Source: Bog-950 sp964493695
GTDB taxonomy: Bacteria; Bacteroidota; Bacteroidia; Chitinophagales; LD1
Assembly: GCA_964493695.1 (NCBI GenBank)
Contig: CAZBPG010000009.1
Coordinates: 1-64,000, forward strand
Length of the DNA stretch: 64,000 bases
Reading direction: 5' to 3'
Under the pieces are notes generated by a model. It ran no database searches. It saw only the letters and a program-made list of their open reading frames with translations, and was not told where the DNA came from. Shown here one piece after another: positions 17,869 through 26,622 of the stretch (positions are counted from its first letter, which is position 1; each line of letters opens with the position of its first letter). The position numbers were made by a program, and so were the translations under genes.

Positions 17869-19665
17869 ATGGAAGAGAAGGAAAAAATATTTCCGGCAAC
17901 ACCACAGAACCTCGAGGAACAGCTCGGACATTACGAAGCACTGCTCAGAAAAGGGGAACCGGTTTCCGAACAGCAGGCTTCACATCTCCTTCAGCTCGCC
18001 TTGGATTTAGAAGAAGAGGAGTCCGCCACACGCGCGTATCTGTTGCTTTCTTCTATTCAGTTAAACTGCACATTAGACCACGTTAAGGCGCTCGACTACG
18101 CCAAGCTTGCCCTGGAGCAGAGCGAAGACCTGCCCGATTTTTACTGGCGTATTAAGGCGCTCAATGCTACTGCAACCTGTCACCACATGTTGCGCGATTA
18201 TCCGAACGAGTTGAAATGGTTGCAACAGGCGCTCCGGTTGCTCGAATCGAGCCGGTGCAGTTCTATTGAATATTATCCGCTGCATCATACAACCAATTAT
18301 TCGATGGGGGTAATGTACAGCCAGATGGGTTTGCACACCATAGCGGTACCTTACATTGAGGAAGCGATGAAGTACTGTGCGGGCATTAACGACCGGCAGG
18401 TATTTTTCAAAACCAAACTCACCTTTGCCAATCTGCGCATGTATAAACGCGAGTACGAAACATCGCTTGCTGCTTATGAGGAACTCTACAATGCGTATGG
18501 CGACCTGAACGACACCGAGCAATGGGCCATACTGAATAATTATATGAGCATTATACATCTGCAGCGGGAACGTTATGACCTGTCGGAAAAATACATCCGC
18601 GAAGCAGTGCGCATTCGCGAAAAAATCGGCAATGAACTCAGGCTTAACTATTCCTATTTTACACTTACCAAATTACTTTACAGCACCGGTCGCACCGAAG
18701 AAGGCGATAAATATTTTGCCGTAATTGAAAAGGTAATGGAAAAGTATCCGTACGTGTACGACCGGCAGATACGCAACGACATTTTTTACGAATTGTATGC
18801 CGCCAAAGGCGATTATCAAAAAGCATACGGTTTTTTTAAAGAACTCGATATATCGTTTGTGTCGAACGACATACTGGAGGCAACCATCGGTTCTATTTTC
18901 GATGCCGAACAGGAAAAGCAGAAAAGCGTGCAGGAAGATGCCGAGCATTTCCGGAAGCTGAATGATGAAATGCAATCGCAGTCGGCCGAATTACAGAAAC
19001 TGAATAAAGACCTGAACAATTATGCGCGCACCACCTCGCACGATTTGCGCGAGCCGCTCCGTATGGTTTCTACGTATATGAGTATTCTGGAGGCAAAGCT
19101 CAAAGACAAACTCACCGAAGACGAAAAACAGTTTCTGCGTTTTGCGGTAGACGGCAGCAAGCGGATGGATGAAATGGTTACCCGCATTCTGAATTCGGCA
19201 AGAGGGAAACAGAACGTAATGAAACCGGTTGACCTGAATAAGGTTGCAGAGCAATTGAAAGTAAATCTCACCAAGCTGATTGCCGAAAAAAATGCTGAAG
19301 TGACATTTGAAAGTTTACCGGTGCTGATGGCAGATGATATTCAGATGCTGCAGGTGTTTCAGAACCTGGTGACCAATGCCGTTAAATACAATAACAGCGC
19401 AAAGCCGGTCATCCGGATTTCTTCCCAGGCAAAAGGCGGGTTCTTTCAAATTTCGGTTGCCGATAACGGAGTGGGTATTCCTGAAGAGGCCCGCGAAAAG
19501 GTTTTCGAAATGTTTTCGCGCGTGGAAAACGCCAGCGGTGCCGATGGCACCGGTATCGGTCTCTCCACAGTAAAGAGTATTATCGAAAAAATGAAAGGAA
19601 AAATATGGGTTGAAGAAAACGAACCGGCAGGAAGCGTGTTTCAGATTCTTCTGCCTGCTAAATAG
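17869..19665 (+). CDS. TPR-containing soluble sensor histidine kinase
   Basis: A 598-residue cytoplasmic kinase. ATG 17869 is chosen because it follows the previous stop by two bases; longer frames overlap that gene. Residues about 20-340 are tetratricopeptide-like helical repeats (for example YLLLSSIQLNCTLDHVKALD, IREAVRIREKIGNELRLNYS). A coiled coil (residues 355-385) leads to HisKA with NYARTTSHDLREPLRMV, then HATPase boxes NLVTNAVKYN, DNGVGIP and GTGIGLSTVK. No membrane segment is seen. TPR kinases usually respond to protein partners. No response regulator gene is adjacent. Confidence 0.92.
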   Translation: MEEKEKIFPATPQNLEEQLGHYEALLRKGEPVSEQQASHLLQLALDLEEEESATRAYLLLSSIQLNCTLDHVKALDYAKLALEQSEDLPDFYWRIKALNATATCHHMLRDYPNELKWLQQALRLLESSRCSSIEYYPLHHTTNYSMGVMYSQMGLHTIAVPYIEEAMKYCAGINDRQVFFKTKLTFANLRMYKREYETSLAAYEELYNAYGDLNDTEQWAILNNYMSIIHLQRERYDLSEKYIREAVRIREKIGNELRLNYSYFTLTKLLYSTGRTEEGDKYFAVIEKVMEKYPYVYDRQIRNDIFYELYAAKGDYQKAYGFFKELDISFVSNDILEATIGSIFDAEQEKQKSVQEDAEHFRKLNDEMQSQSAELQKLNKDLNNYARTTSHDLREPLRMVSTYMSILEAKLKDKLTEDEKQFLRFAVDGSKRMDEMVTRILNSARGKQNVMKPVDLNKVAEQLKVNLTKLIAEKNAEVTFESLPVLMADDIQMLQVFQNLVTNAVKYNNSAKPVIRISSQAKGGFFQISVADNGVGIPEEAREKVFEMFSRVENASGADGTGIGLSTVKSIIEKMKGKIWVEENEPAGSVFQILLPAK

Positions 19666-19676
19666 TAATCCGTTTA

Positions 19677-20552
19677 ATGATGAAAGTCTCCGGTTTCACC
19701 ATTGTCCGAAATGCCGTTAAATACGATTATCCGGTGGTGGAGAGTATTACTTCCATTCTCCCTGTGGTGGATGAAATGATTGTAGCAGTCGGAAAATCGG
19801 AAGACGAAACACTGCACTTGATTCAGGGCATTGCCTCTTCTAAGATCAAAATCATAGAAACGGTTTGGAATGACTCGCTGCGCAGCGGTGGCAAACTGCT
19901 GGCGGATGAAACCGATAAAGCAAAGCGTGCAGTGTCAGCAGATGCGGACTGGTGCTTCTATATTCAGGCAGACGAAGTGCTGCACGAAGAGTATTTAGAA
20001 CCGGTTCGTCAGGCAATGCTCTTTTATAGGGATGATAAGGAGGTGGATGGTCTGCTTTTTAACTACGAGCATTTTTACGGTTCTTACGATTATGTGGCCG
20101 ATTCATATAACTGGTACCGGAAAGAAATCCGGATTATCCGTAACCGTCCGGACATATTCTCCTATAAGGATGCGCAGGGTTTTCGTAAAACCGGAAACCG
20201 GAAACTGAACGTGAAGCAGGTAGATGCCACGGTTTTTCACTATGGCTGGGTGAAAGACCCGCAGGCACAACAACGCAAGCAAAAAACGTTTCATCAAATG
20301 TGGCACCCCGATGAGTGGATAGAAAAGAATGTCGCTGAAACCGAATCCTTCGACTATTCACTGATTGATTCACTTAAGAAATTTGAAGGCACTCATCCGC
20401 AGGTAATGAAGGACAGAATTAAAAACCGGAACTGGGCTTTTGAATTTGATACATCAAAAAGTAACCGAAAGTTTAAATACAGAATCAGAAAATGGATAGA
20501 AGACCTGACGGGGATTAACATAGGGGAATACAAAAACTATAAACGGATATAA
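19677..20552 (+). CDS. Glycosyltransferase family 2-like protein
   Basis: A 291-residue protein starting MMKVSGFTIVRNAVKYDYPV; the second Met (19680) is equally possible. The N-terminal Rossmann-like half carries the GT-A features: FTIVRN at the first strand, a GKSEDET loop, and WCFYIQADEVLHEEYL where QADE takes the place of the DxD metal motif. The C-terminal half is rich in aromatic and basic residues (RIIRNRPDIFSYKDAQGFRK). It follows the kinase gene by 11 bases. The acceptor is unknown; the cluster suggests surface glycan or glycoprotein synthesis. Confidence 0.82.
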   Translation: MMKVSGFTIVRNAVKYDYPVVESITSILPVVDEMIVAVGKSEDETLHLIQGIASSKIKIIETVWNDSLRSGGKLLADETDKAKRAVSADADWCFYIQADEVLHEEYLEPVRQAMLFYRDDKEVDGLLFNYEHFYGSYDYVADSYNWYRKEIRIIRNRPDIFSYKDAQGFRKTGNRKLNVKQVDATVFHYGWVKDPQAQQRKQKTFHQMWHPDEWIEKNVAETESFDYSLIDSLKKFEGTHPQVMKDRIKNRNWAFEFDTSKSNRKFKYRIRKWIEDLTGINIGEYKNYKRI

Positions 20553-20603
20553 AATCTGTTTATCGCCATTAACCGCCAACCTTTTTTATATTTGGCTTTC
20601 GGT

Positions 20604-21872
20604 ATGGAAATAATCATTCGCTCCGCTCGCATCGTAGATACCGGCTCTCCTTTTAATAATCAGGTAAAAGACATTTTAATCAGCAATGGCAAAATCAAAA
20701 AGATTGGTGCTAAGTTGCCGAATACTTCTAAAGCCAAAGAAGTAGAAGCCGATAACATGCACGTGTCGCTCGGTTGGTTCGATTTAAACGCCTACCTCGC
20801 TGACCCCGGTTACGAACAAAAAGAAACGATTGAAAGCGGATGTGCAGCAGCAGCTTTTGGAGGCTTCACACATATCTGTTGCATTCCTAACACGCAACCG
20901 GTTACCCAAACCAAGGCGCAGATAGAATACGTATTGCGCAAGTCGGCTGGTGAAATTGTAAGCGTGCACCCGTTGGGTGCCGTTTCGGAAAATACAGACG
21001 GAAAGGATTTAGCAGAGTTATATGATATGTATACTGCCGGTGCAGTTGCTTTCAGTGATGGAATAAAAGCAAGTGCCAATGCAGGAATGGTGGAACGTGC
21101 GTTGCTTTATGTAAAAGCATTCGATGGTTTAATTATGAATCACCCCGAAGAAAAAAGCATTTCGAAAAACGGAGCGATGAACGAGGGAGTAACAAGCACT
21201 AAACTCGGCTTACCCGGTGCACCTGCACTTGCCGAAGAAATTGCGGTGAACCGCGATTTATATGTGCTTGAATACACCGGATCAAAACTGCACCTGTTCG
21301 ATATTTCTTTAAAGAAAAGTGTGGACCTCATCCGCGGGGCGAAAAAGAAAGGTTTGAAAATATCTGCTTCGGTAAATGCTTACAACCTCATGCTCGATGA
21401 AACGGCTGTAGGTAACTACAATACCAATTGTAAAGTAAATCCGCATTTACGCTCTAAGGAAGATATTGCTGCCTTAGTAAAAGGAATTGCTGACGGTACA
21501 ATTGATACCATCACTTCTTCTCACCAGCCACAAGATGAAGAGTGCAAAAATTTGGAATTCGACAAAGCGGATTTTGGAATGATAGGTTTGGAAACCTGTT
21601 TTGCGGTAGCAAATACAGCACTGAAAGGAAAGGTTGAATTGCCGAAAATTATTGAAGCAATTTCAAATAATCCGAGAAGAGTTCTTGGTCTGAAAAGCAA
21701 AATTGAAGAAGGAGCAGAGGCGGATTTAACTTTGTTCAATCCTGAATTGAAATGGACTTTTGCTGCAAGCGATATAAAATCAAAATCAAAAAACACTCCT
21801 TTTGTAGGAACAAATTTCGTTGGCAAGTCACTTGGAGTAATCAATAAAGGCAAACTGCAACTAAACTCATAA
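20604..21872 (+). CDS. Dihydroorotase-like protein lacking metal ligands
   Basis: A 422-residue amidohydrolase-fold protein homologous to dihydroorotase. ATG 20604 is chosen over an in-frame TTG 12 bases upstream. The usual DxHxH motif after the first strand reads WFDLNAYLADPG, so both histidines are missing, and the late SDH-type motif reads TSSHQPQ, so the catalytic Asp is also missing. The rest of the scaffold is kept (PNTQPVTQTKAQIEYVL, NPRRVLGL, EADLTLFNP). Related Bacteroidota proteins are annotated as dihydroorotase with a similarly altered motif. It is probably non-catalytic, perhaps a structural partner of aspartate transcarbamoylase, with a true PyrC elsewhere; that is inference. 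The next gene starts 3 bases after its stop. Confidence 0.85.
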   Translation: MEIIIRSARIVDTGSPFNNQVKDILISNGKIKKIGAKLPNTSKAKEVEADNMHVSLGWFDLNAYLADPGYEQKETIESGCAAAAFGGFTHICCIPNTQPVTQTKAQIEYVLRKSAGEIVSVHPLGAVSENTDGKDLAELYDMYTAGAVAFSDGIKASANAGMVERALLYVKAFDGLIMNHPEEKSISKNGAMNEGVTSTKLGLPGAPALAEEIAVNRDLYVLEYTGSKLHLFDISLKKSVDLIRGAKKKGLKISASVNAYNLMLDETAVGNYNTNCKVNPHLRSKEDIAALVKGIADGTIDTITSSHQPQDEECKNLEFDKADFGMIGLETCFAVANTALKGKVELPKIIEAISNNPRRVLGLKSKIEEGAEADLTLFNPELKWTFAASDIKSKSKNTPFVGTNFVGKSLGVINKGKLQLNS

Positions 21873-21875
21873 CAC

Positions 21876-22433
21876 ATGAATTCAGAATATGGTTTACCCA
21901 TTCGTTACGGTTTGATTGGTGGTATGGTGATGTGCGTGATAAGCGTAATTACCTACATGTTTTACGCGCAGTTGTTCAGTTCTCTATGGGTGCAAATGAT
22001 TTTCGGCCTGGTAACTATCGCGATTATGATTTTTATTCCGGTGTGGGGTACGGTGAGCTTTAAACATTCTCTCGGAACAATCTCCTACTTGCAGGCAGTT
22101 ACCGCTTGTATGATTATTGTTTTCATTACAATGGTTATGAGCAATGTAATTGCTTACGTTATTCCCAATTTTCTTGACACCGAGTATCCGCAGGAACTGT
22201 ATGGCCTGGTGCAAAGAAACACCGAGCAGACTATGGAGAAATTCGGTGCACCGGATGAAGAAATTGAGAAAGCGCTGGAACGAATCACACCGGACCAGTT
22301 TACTCCAACCATTGTTTCCACACTGCGCGGATTGGGCATCAGTTTGGGGTTAGGGCTTATCCTGAGTTTAATTGTTGCTTTATTCGTTAGCCGTAAGTCC
22401 AAAGAAGAACCAATCGTAAAAACCGAAGCGTAA
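21876..22433 (+). CDS. DUF4199 domain-containing membrane protein
   Basis: A 185-residue integral membrane protein with about four helices: residues 10-30, 37-56, 72-95 and 150-172. A soluble loop of some 45 residues (NTEQTMEKFGAPDEEIEKAL) precedes the last helix. This layout and the MNSEYGLPIRYGLIGG start fit DUF4199, common in Bacteroidota and of unknown function. It is fixed in an operon: 3 bases after the dihydroorotase-like gene and directly abutting the glycosyltransferase gene. Confidence 0.85.
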   Translation: MNSEYGLPIRYGLIGGMVMCVISVITYMFYAQLFSSLWVQMIFGLVTIAIMIFIPVWGTVSFKHSLGTISYLQAVTACMIIVFITMVMSNVIAYVIPNFLDTEYPQELYGLVQRNTEQTMEKFGAPDEEIEKALERITPDQFTPTIVSTLRGLGISLGLGLILSLIVALFVSRKSKEEPIVKTEA

Positions 22434-23378
22434 ATGCAAATCTCCGTTGTCATTCCTTTGTTTAATGAAGAAGAATCGCTGCCCGAACTCGCAGCATGGA
22501 TTGAGCGCGTAATGAAGGCAAACAATTTCAGCTATGAAGTTTTGATGATTGATGACGGCAGTAAAGACAAAAGCTGGAGTGTGATTGAAAAACTCTCAGC
22601 ACAGAATCCGAATATTAAAGCCATTCGTTTCAGAAGAAATTTCGGAAAGAGCGCTGGGCTTCAGGTGGGTTTTAGTCATGCGCAGGGAGATGTGGTGATT
22701 ACCATGGATGCCGACTTGCAGGATTCACCGGACGAAATTCCCGGCTTGTATAAAATGATAGCCGAAGAAGGTTTTGATTTGGTGAGTGGATGGAAGCAAA
22801 AACGTTTCGACCCGGTTACCAAAACAATTCCTACCAAAATTTACAATGGCGCCACCCGTGTAATGACCGGTATCAAACTGCACGATATGAACTGCGGGTT
22901 GAAAGCATACAAGAACGAAGTGGTGAAAAGTGTGGAAGTGTATGGGGAGATGCACCGGTATATACCGGTACTGGCCAAGAAGGCAGGCTACTCGAATATC
23001 GGAGAGAAAGTAGTGCAGCATCAGGCGCGCAAGTACGGCAAAACAAAATTCGGCATGGAGAGATTTCTCTATGGTTTCCTTGATTTGCTTTCTGTTTCCT
23101 TCATGACCCGTTTTGCCAATCGCCCCATGCATATTTTTGGCGGGCTTGGCGTGTTGAGTTTCTTCATAGGCTTCTCTATTCTTCTTGTATTAACTATACA
23201 GAAAGTTGCGTTCATGAAATTTCACATGACCGATAGACCCTTGTTCTATCTCGGTTTAGTTTCGTTGGTTGTAGGAGTTCAACTTTTCGTGGCCGGCTTC
23301 TTAGGCGAGTTAGTTTCCCGTAAAGCGTCCGATAGAAATCTATACGATATTTCGAAGTATCTGAACATCGGAAAATGA
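22434..23378 (+). CDS. Polyprenyl-phosphate glycosyltransferase (GT2, DPM1/GtrB-like)
   Basis: A 314-residue enzyme. Residues 1-225 form the GT-A catalytic domain: SVVIPLFNEEESLPEL, then IDDGSKDKSW, the metal motif in TMDADLQDSPDEIP, and DMNCGLKAYKNEV. Two membrane helices follow (residues about 235-260 and 268-295), as in enzymes that transfer a sugar to undecaprenyl or dolichyl phosphate on the cytoplasmic side. Its ATG directly abuts the DUF4199 stop, and its own stop overlaps the next gene by four bases (ATGA), so translation is probably coupled. Confidence 0.9.
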   Translation: MQISVVIPLFNEEESLPELAAWIERVMKANNFSYEVLMIDDGSKDKSWSVIEKLSAQNPNIKAIRFRRNFGKSAGLQVGFSHAQGDVVITMDADLQDSPDEIPGLYKMIAEEGFDLVSGWKQKRFDPVTKTIPTKIYNGATRVMTGIKLHDMNCGLKAYKNEVVKSVEVYGEMHRYIPVLAKKAGYSNIGEKVVQHQARKYGKTKFGMERFLYGFLDLLSVSFMTRFANRPMHIFGGLGVLSFFIGFSILLVLTIQKVAFMKFHMTDRPLFYLGLVSLVVGVQLFVAGFLGELVSRKASDRNLYDISKYLNIGK

Positions 23379-24511
23379 AAGTCATTATCCTCGGTAGCGC
23401 TCACCCTCTTCGCGGTGGTTTGGCTTCTTATAACGAGCGGTTGGCAAGAGAGTTTATCCGGCAGGGGCACAGTGTTCAGATTTACACTTTCAGTTTGCAA
23501 TATCCCGAGTTTTTGTTTCCGGGTACTACACAATACAGCGATGCACCGGCACCCGATGATTTGTATATCCATGTAAAAGTGAATTCTGTAAATCCATTTA
23601 ACTGGTACAGCGTAGGAAAGGAAATTGCCAAACTGAATGCCGATTTGATGATTGTGAAATTTTGGCTGCCGTTTATGGCGCCTTGTCTCGGAAAAATTTC
23701 ACGTATTGTAAAGAAGAACGGAAAAACAAAAGTCATTTCCATTCTCGATAACATTATTCCTCACGAAAAAAGAATTGGCGATTTTGTTCTCGCTAAATAT
23801 TTTGTGAACAGTGTAGATGGCTTTATTGCCATGAGCGAATCGGTACTGAATGATTTGAACAAATTCGATTCAGCCAAACCGAAGCTTTTTTCTCCGCATC
23901 CGCTCTTTGATAATTTTGGCGAAGCCATCACAAAAACCGAAGCTTACGAAAAGCTCGGGCTTGCCATCAACGAAGAATATATTCTCTTTTTCGGTTTTAT
24001 CCGCGATTACAAAGGATTGGATTTGCTTTTACAGGCTATGGCAGATGAGCGTGTCAGGAACCTGAACGTGAAACTGATTGTTGCCGGTGAGTTTTACACC
24101 GATTCAAAGCCGTATGCCGAAATGATTCAGCAACTGGGTATCCGTGATAAACTGATTCTGAAAACTGATTTTATTCCGGATAATGAAGTGCGTAATTATT
24201 TCTGCGCGGCAGATATGGTAGTACAGCCATATAAGCATGCTACGCAAAGCGGTGTCACACAAATCTGTTACCATTTCGACAGGCCAATGCTCGTAACCAA
24301 TGTGGGCGGCTTGCCGGAGATTGTTCCGAACGGTAAAGTAGGTTATGTGGTAGAGCCAAATCCAACGGCTATTGCCGATGCGCTGATTGATTTTTATTCT
24401 AATCACAGGGAATTTGTAATGCGCGACAACATCAAAACCGAAAAGAAAAAGTATGCCTGGAGCGAAATGCTGAAAAAGATTTTTGAAGTGGCAGCACAGG
24501 TTCGTTTGTAA
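23375..24511 (+). CDS. Glycosyltransferase family 4 protein
   Basis: A 378-residue GT-B enzyme. The N-terminal half holds the acceptor side with the Gly-rich HPLRGGLASYNERLA loop. The C-terminal half has the donor-binding features: ILFFGFIRDYKGLDLLLQAM and MLVTNVGGLPEIVPNGKVGY with the EX7E-type glutamates. It overlaps the previous gene by four bases. It is likely to add a sugar during synthesis of a surface polysaccharide or glycan; the substrate cannot be read from sequence. Confidence 0.88.
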   Translation: MKVIILGSAHPLRGGLASYNERLAREFIRQGHSVQIYTFSLQYPEFLFPGTTQYSDAPAPDDLYIHVKVNSVNPFNWYSVGKEIAKLNADLMIVKFWLPFMAPCLGKISRIVKKNGKTKVISILDNIIPHEKRIGDFVLAKYFVNSVDGFIAMSESVLNDLNKFDSAKPKLFSPHPLFDNFGEAITKTEAYEKLGLAINEEYILFFGFIRDYKGLDLLLQAMADERVRNLNVKLIVAGEFYTDSKPYAEMIQQLGIRDKLILKTDFIPDNEVRNYFCAADMVVQPYKHATQSGVTQICYHFDRPMLVTNVGGLPEIVPNGKVGYVVEPNPTAIADALIDFYSNHREFVMRDNIKTEKKKYAWSEMLKKIFEVAAQVRL

Positions 24512-24536
24512 TTTCTAATTTGTAATCCGTTATTAG
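24509..24536. repeat. Heptamer repeat TAATTTC/TAATTTG
   Basis: Four consecutive 7-base units, TAATTTC, TAATTTG, TAATCCG and TTATTAG, begin in the stop codon of the glycosyltransferase gene and fill the spacer before the GHMP kinase gene. Confidence 0.6.
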
Positions 24537-24540
24537 CAAC

Positions 24541-25563
24541 ATGATTTATCGCAGTAAAGCCCCTCTTCGCCTCGGACTTGCCGGTGGCGGCACCGATGTT
24601 TCTCCTTATGCCGATTTATATGGCGGTGCTATTCTCAATATCACTATCGGTATGTATGCTTACGCTACTATCAAACCGTTGAGCGGAAAGAAGATTCACA
24701 TCAAAGCCATTGACAGAAACGAAGAAGTAATAGTTGACGCAGAAAAAAAATTAGCCATTAACGGGAAACTTGATTTGGCGAAAGGAGTTTACAATCGGGT
24801 AATAAAAGATTTTGCAAAAAAGCCTTTGGCTTTTGAACTTACTACTTATGTAGATGCTCCTCCCGGTTCCGGTTTAGGTTCTTCATCAACTCTTGTTGTT
24901 GCTATTCTCGGTGCGTTTGTAGAGTGGCTCAAACTTCCTTTAGGCGAATACGACATTGCACACCTCGCTTACAAAATTGAGCGGGAAGATTTGAAAATGC
25001 ATGGGGGAAGACAAGACCAATACGCGGCTACTTTTGGCGGAGTTAACTACATGGAGTTTTACGCAAACGATAAAGTAATTGTCAATCCGCTTCGCGTAAA
25101 AGACAAATGGCTGCATGAGTTAGAGAACAACCTTGTGCTGTTTTTTACAGAAACTTCCCGGCTTTCGTCCTCTATTATTGCTAAACAATCTGAGAACGTA
25201 AAAAGGAAGAATGCCAAATCAATTGATGCCATGCACAATTTGAAGGAGCAGAGCGTTAAAATGAAAGAAGCTTTATTGAAAGGCGATATTGACGGCATTG
25301 GAAAGATTCTTCACCACAGCTGGCAGCATAAAAGTGCCATGGCAGAGGGGATTTCGAACCCTCAACTGGAGAAAATTTACAACGCAGCCCTTAAAGCAGG
25401 AGCTACAGGCGGTAAAATTTCGGGAGCAGGCGGTGGAGGATTTATGATTTTCTATGCTCCCTACAACTCCAAGTTTAAAGTGATTGAAACCCTCAACAAA
25501 TTGGGCGGTCGTGTGATGCGATATAACTTCACCCAGCACGGCTTAACTACCTGGACAATTTAA
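24541..25563 (+). CDS. GHMP-family sugar kinase (heptose-7-phosphate kinase-like)
   Basis: A 340-residue kinase. The N-terminal motif IYRSKAPLRLGLAGGGTDVS, the phosphate loop PPGSGLGSSSTLVVA (about residue 108) and the C-terminal KISGAGGGGFMIFYAP are the three GHMP signatures. The start APLRLGLAGGGTD matches the HddA/heptose kinase branch more than galactokinase or mevalonate kinase. It would phosphorylate a sugar for nucleotide-sugar synthesis, which suits the two glycosyltransferases just upstream. The exact sugar is inferred only. Confidence 0.88.
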   Translation: MIYRSKAPLRLGLAGGGTDVSPYADLYGGAILNITIGMYAYATIKPLSGKKIHIKAIDRNEEVIVDAEKKLAINGKLDLAKGVYNRVIKDFAKKPLAFELTTYVDAPPGSGLGSSSTLVVAILGAFVEWLKLPLGEYDIAHLAYKIEREDLKMHGGRQDQYAATFGGVNYMEFYANDKVIVNPLRVKDKWLHELENNLVLFFTETSRLSSSIIAKQSENVKRKNAKSIDAMHNLKEQSVKMKEALLKGDIDGIGKILHHSWQHKSAMAEGISNPQLEKIYNAALKAGATGGKISGAGGGGFMIFYAPYNSKFKVIETLNKLGGRVMRYNFTQHGLTTWTI

Positions 25564-25613
25564 GGCGCGTTTTACCTCATCGTTTCCAGTCCTTTCTTTT
25601 CGGCAATTCCGAT

Positions 25614-25643
25614 TTTGAAATTCGGAATATAAATCTACTTTTG
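25614..25643 (+). promoter_or_regulatory. Promoter of the rpsL operon
   Basis: TTTG (25614-25617), 18-base spacer, TACTTTTG (25636-25643). This is a full match to the Bacteroidota housekeeping promoter, 22 bases before the rpsL start. Confidence 0.8.
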
Positions 25644-25665
25644 CCGTCCCAAAATAAAAGAAGGA

Positions 25666-26064
25666 ATGCCTACAATTCAACAGTTAGTAAGAAAATCGCG
25701 CAATATTATCCGTGCAAAGTCGAAAAGCCGTGCGCTTGATTCATGCCCGCAAAAGCGTGGAGTTTGCACCCGTGTTTACACTACCACACCTAAAAAACCA
25801 AACTCAGCACTTCGTAAAGTGGCTAAGGTTCGTTTAACCAATGCGGTGGAAATTATCGCCTACATTCCGGGTGAGGGGCATAATTTGCAGGAGCACTCTA
25901 TCGTGTTGATTCGCGGTGGTCGTGTGAAGGATCTTCCGGGAGTTCGTTACCATATCGTTCGCGGTTCGTTAGATACGGCCGGTGTAGAAAACAGAAAGAA
26001 GAGCCGCTCTAAATACGGAACTAAAAGACCTAAAGCAGGTGCTGTAGCTGCTGCTAAAAAATAA
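25666..26064 (+). CDS. rpsL: 30S ribosomal protein S12
   Basis: A 132-residue ribosomal protein of the decoding centre. The core motifs TTPKKPNSALRKVAKVRL and GGRVKDLPGVRYHIVRG are intact, including the lysines at which streptomycin-resistance changes occur, so no resistance change is visible. A short Lys/Ala-rich tail (KRPKAGAVAAAKK) extends it. It opens the operon rpsL-rpsG-fusA-rpsJ-rplC and is preceded by a clear promoter. Confidence 0.99.
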   Translation: MPTIQQLVRKSRNIIRAKSKSRALDSCPQKRGVCTRVYTTTPKKPNSALRKVAKVRLTNAVEIIAYIPGEGHNLQEHSIVLIRGGRVKDLPGVRYHIVRGSLDTAGVENRKKSRSKYGTKRPKAGAVAAAKK

Positions 26065-26088
26065 TTATTAAAAGTTTATCAATAAGCA

Positions 26089-26556
26089 ATGAGAAAGAAA
26101 AAAGCTCCCAAACGTTACGTTCAGCCTGATCCTAAATTCGGTGATGTAATGGTTACACAATTTGTAAACCGTTTGATGTATGAAGGCAAAAAATCAATTG
26201 CTTACAGCATATTCTACGGTGCGCTGGAATTGATTGAAGAAAGAACCAAAGAGCCGGGAATGGATATTTGGAAGAAATCTCTTCAAAACATCGGACCTTC
26301 TGTAGAAGTAAAAAGTAAAAGAATTGGTGGTGCTAACTTCCAGATTCCTACTGAAGTGAAAGGCGACCGTAAGGCTGCTATCGCTATGAAATGGATTATC
26401 CAGTATAGCCGCGAAAGAAACGGAAAGAGCATGGCCGATAAATTAGCTTCTGAAATCATTGCAGGTTCAAAAGGCGAAGGTGGTGCTTTCAAAAAGAAAG
26501 AAGATACACACAAGATGGCTGATGCTAATAAGGCATTCGCTCACTTCAAGTTCTAA
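26089..26556 (+). CDS. rpsG: 30S ribosomal protein S7
   Basis: A 155-residue head-domain protein of the small subunit that nucleates assembly on 16S rRNA and contacts E-site tRNA. Length and motifs (MRKKKAPKRYVQPDPKFGD, NIGPSVEVKSKRIGG, KWIIQYSRERNGKSMADKLA) are standard. It lies 24 bases after rpsL, in the usual str order. Confidence 0.99.
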   Translation: MRKKKAPKRYVQPDPKFGDVMVTQFVNRLMYEGKKSIAYSIFYGALELIEERTKEPGMDIWKKSLQNIGPSVEVKSKRIGGANFQIPTEVKGDRKAAIAMKWIIQYSRERNGKSMADKLASEIIAGSKGEGGAFKKKEDTHKMADANKAFAHFKF

Positions 26557-26622
26557 ACCCCGAATCCTTGTAAAGAGGGTTTTGATACAAATACATTAAT
26601 AAGAGAAGACACTAAAAATAAA

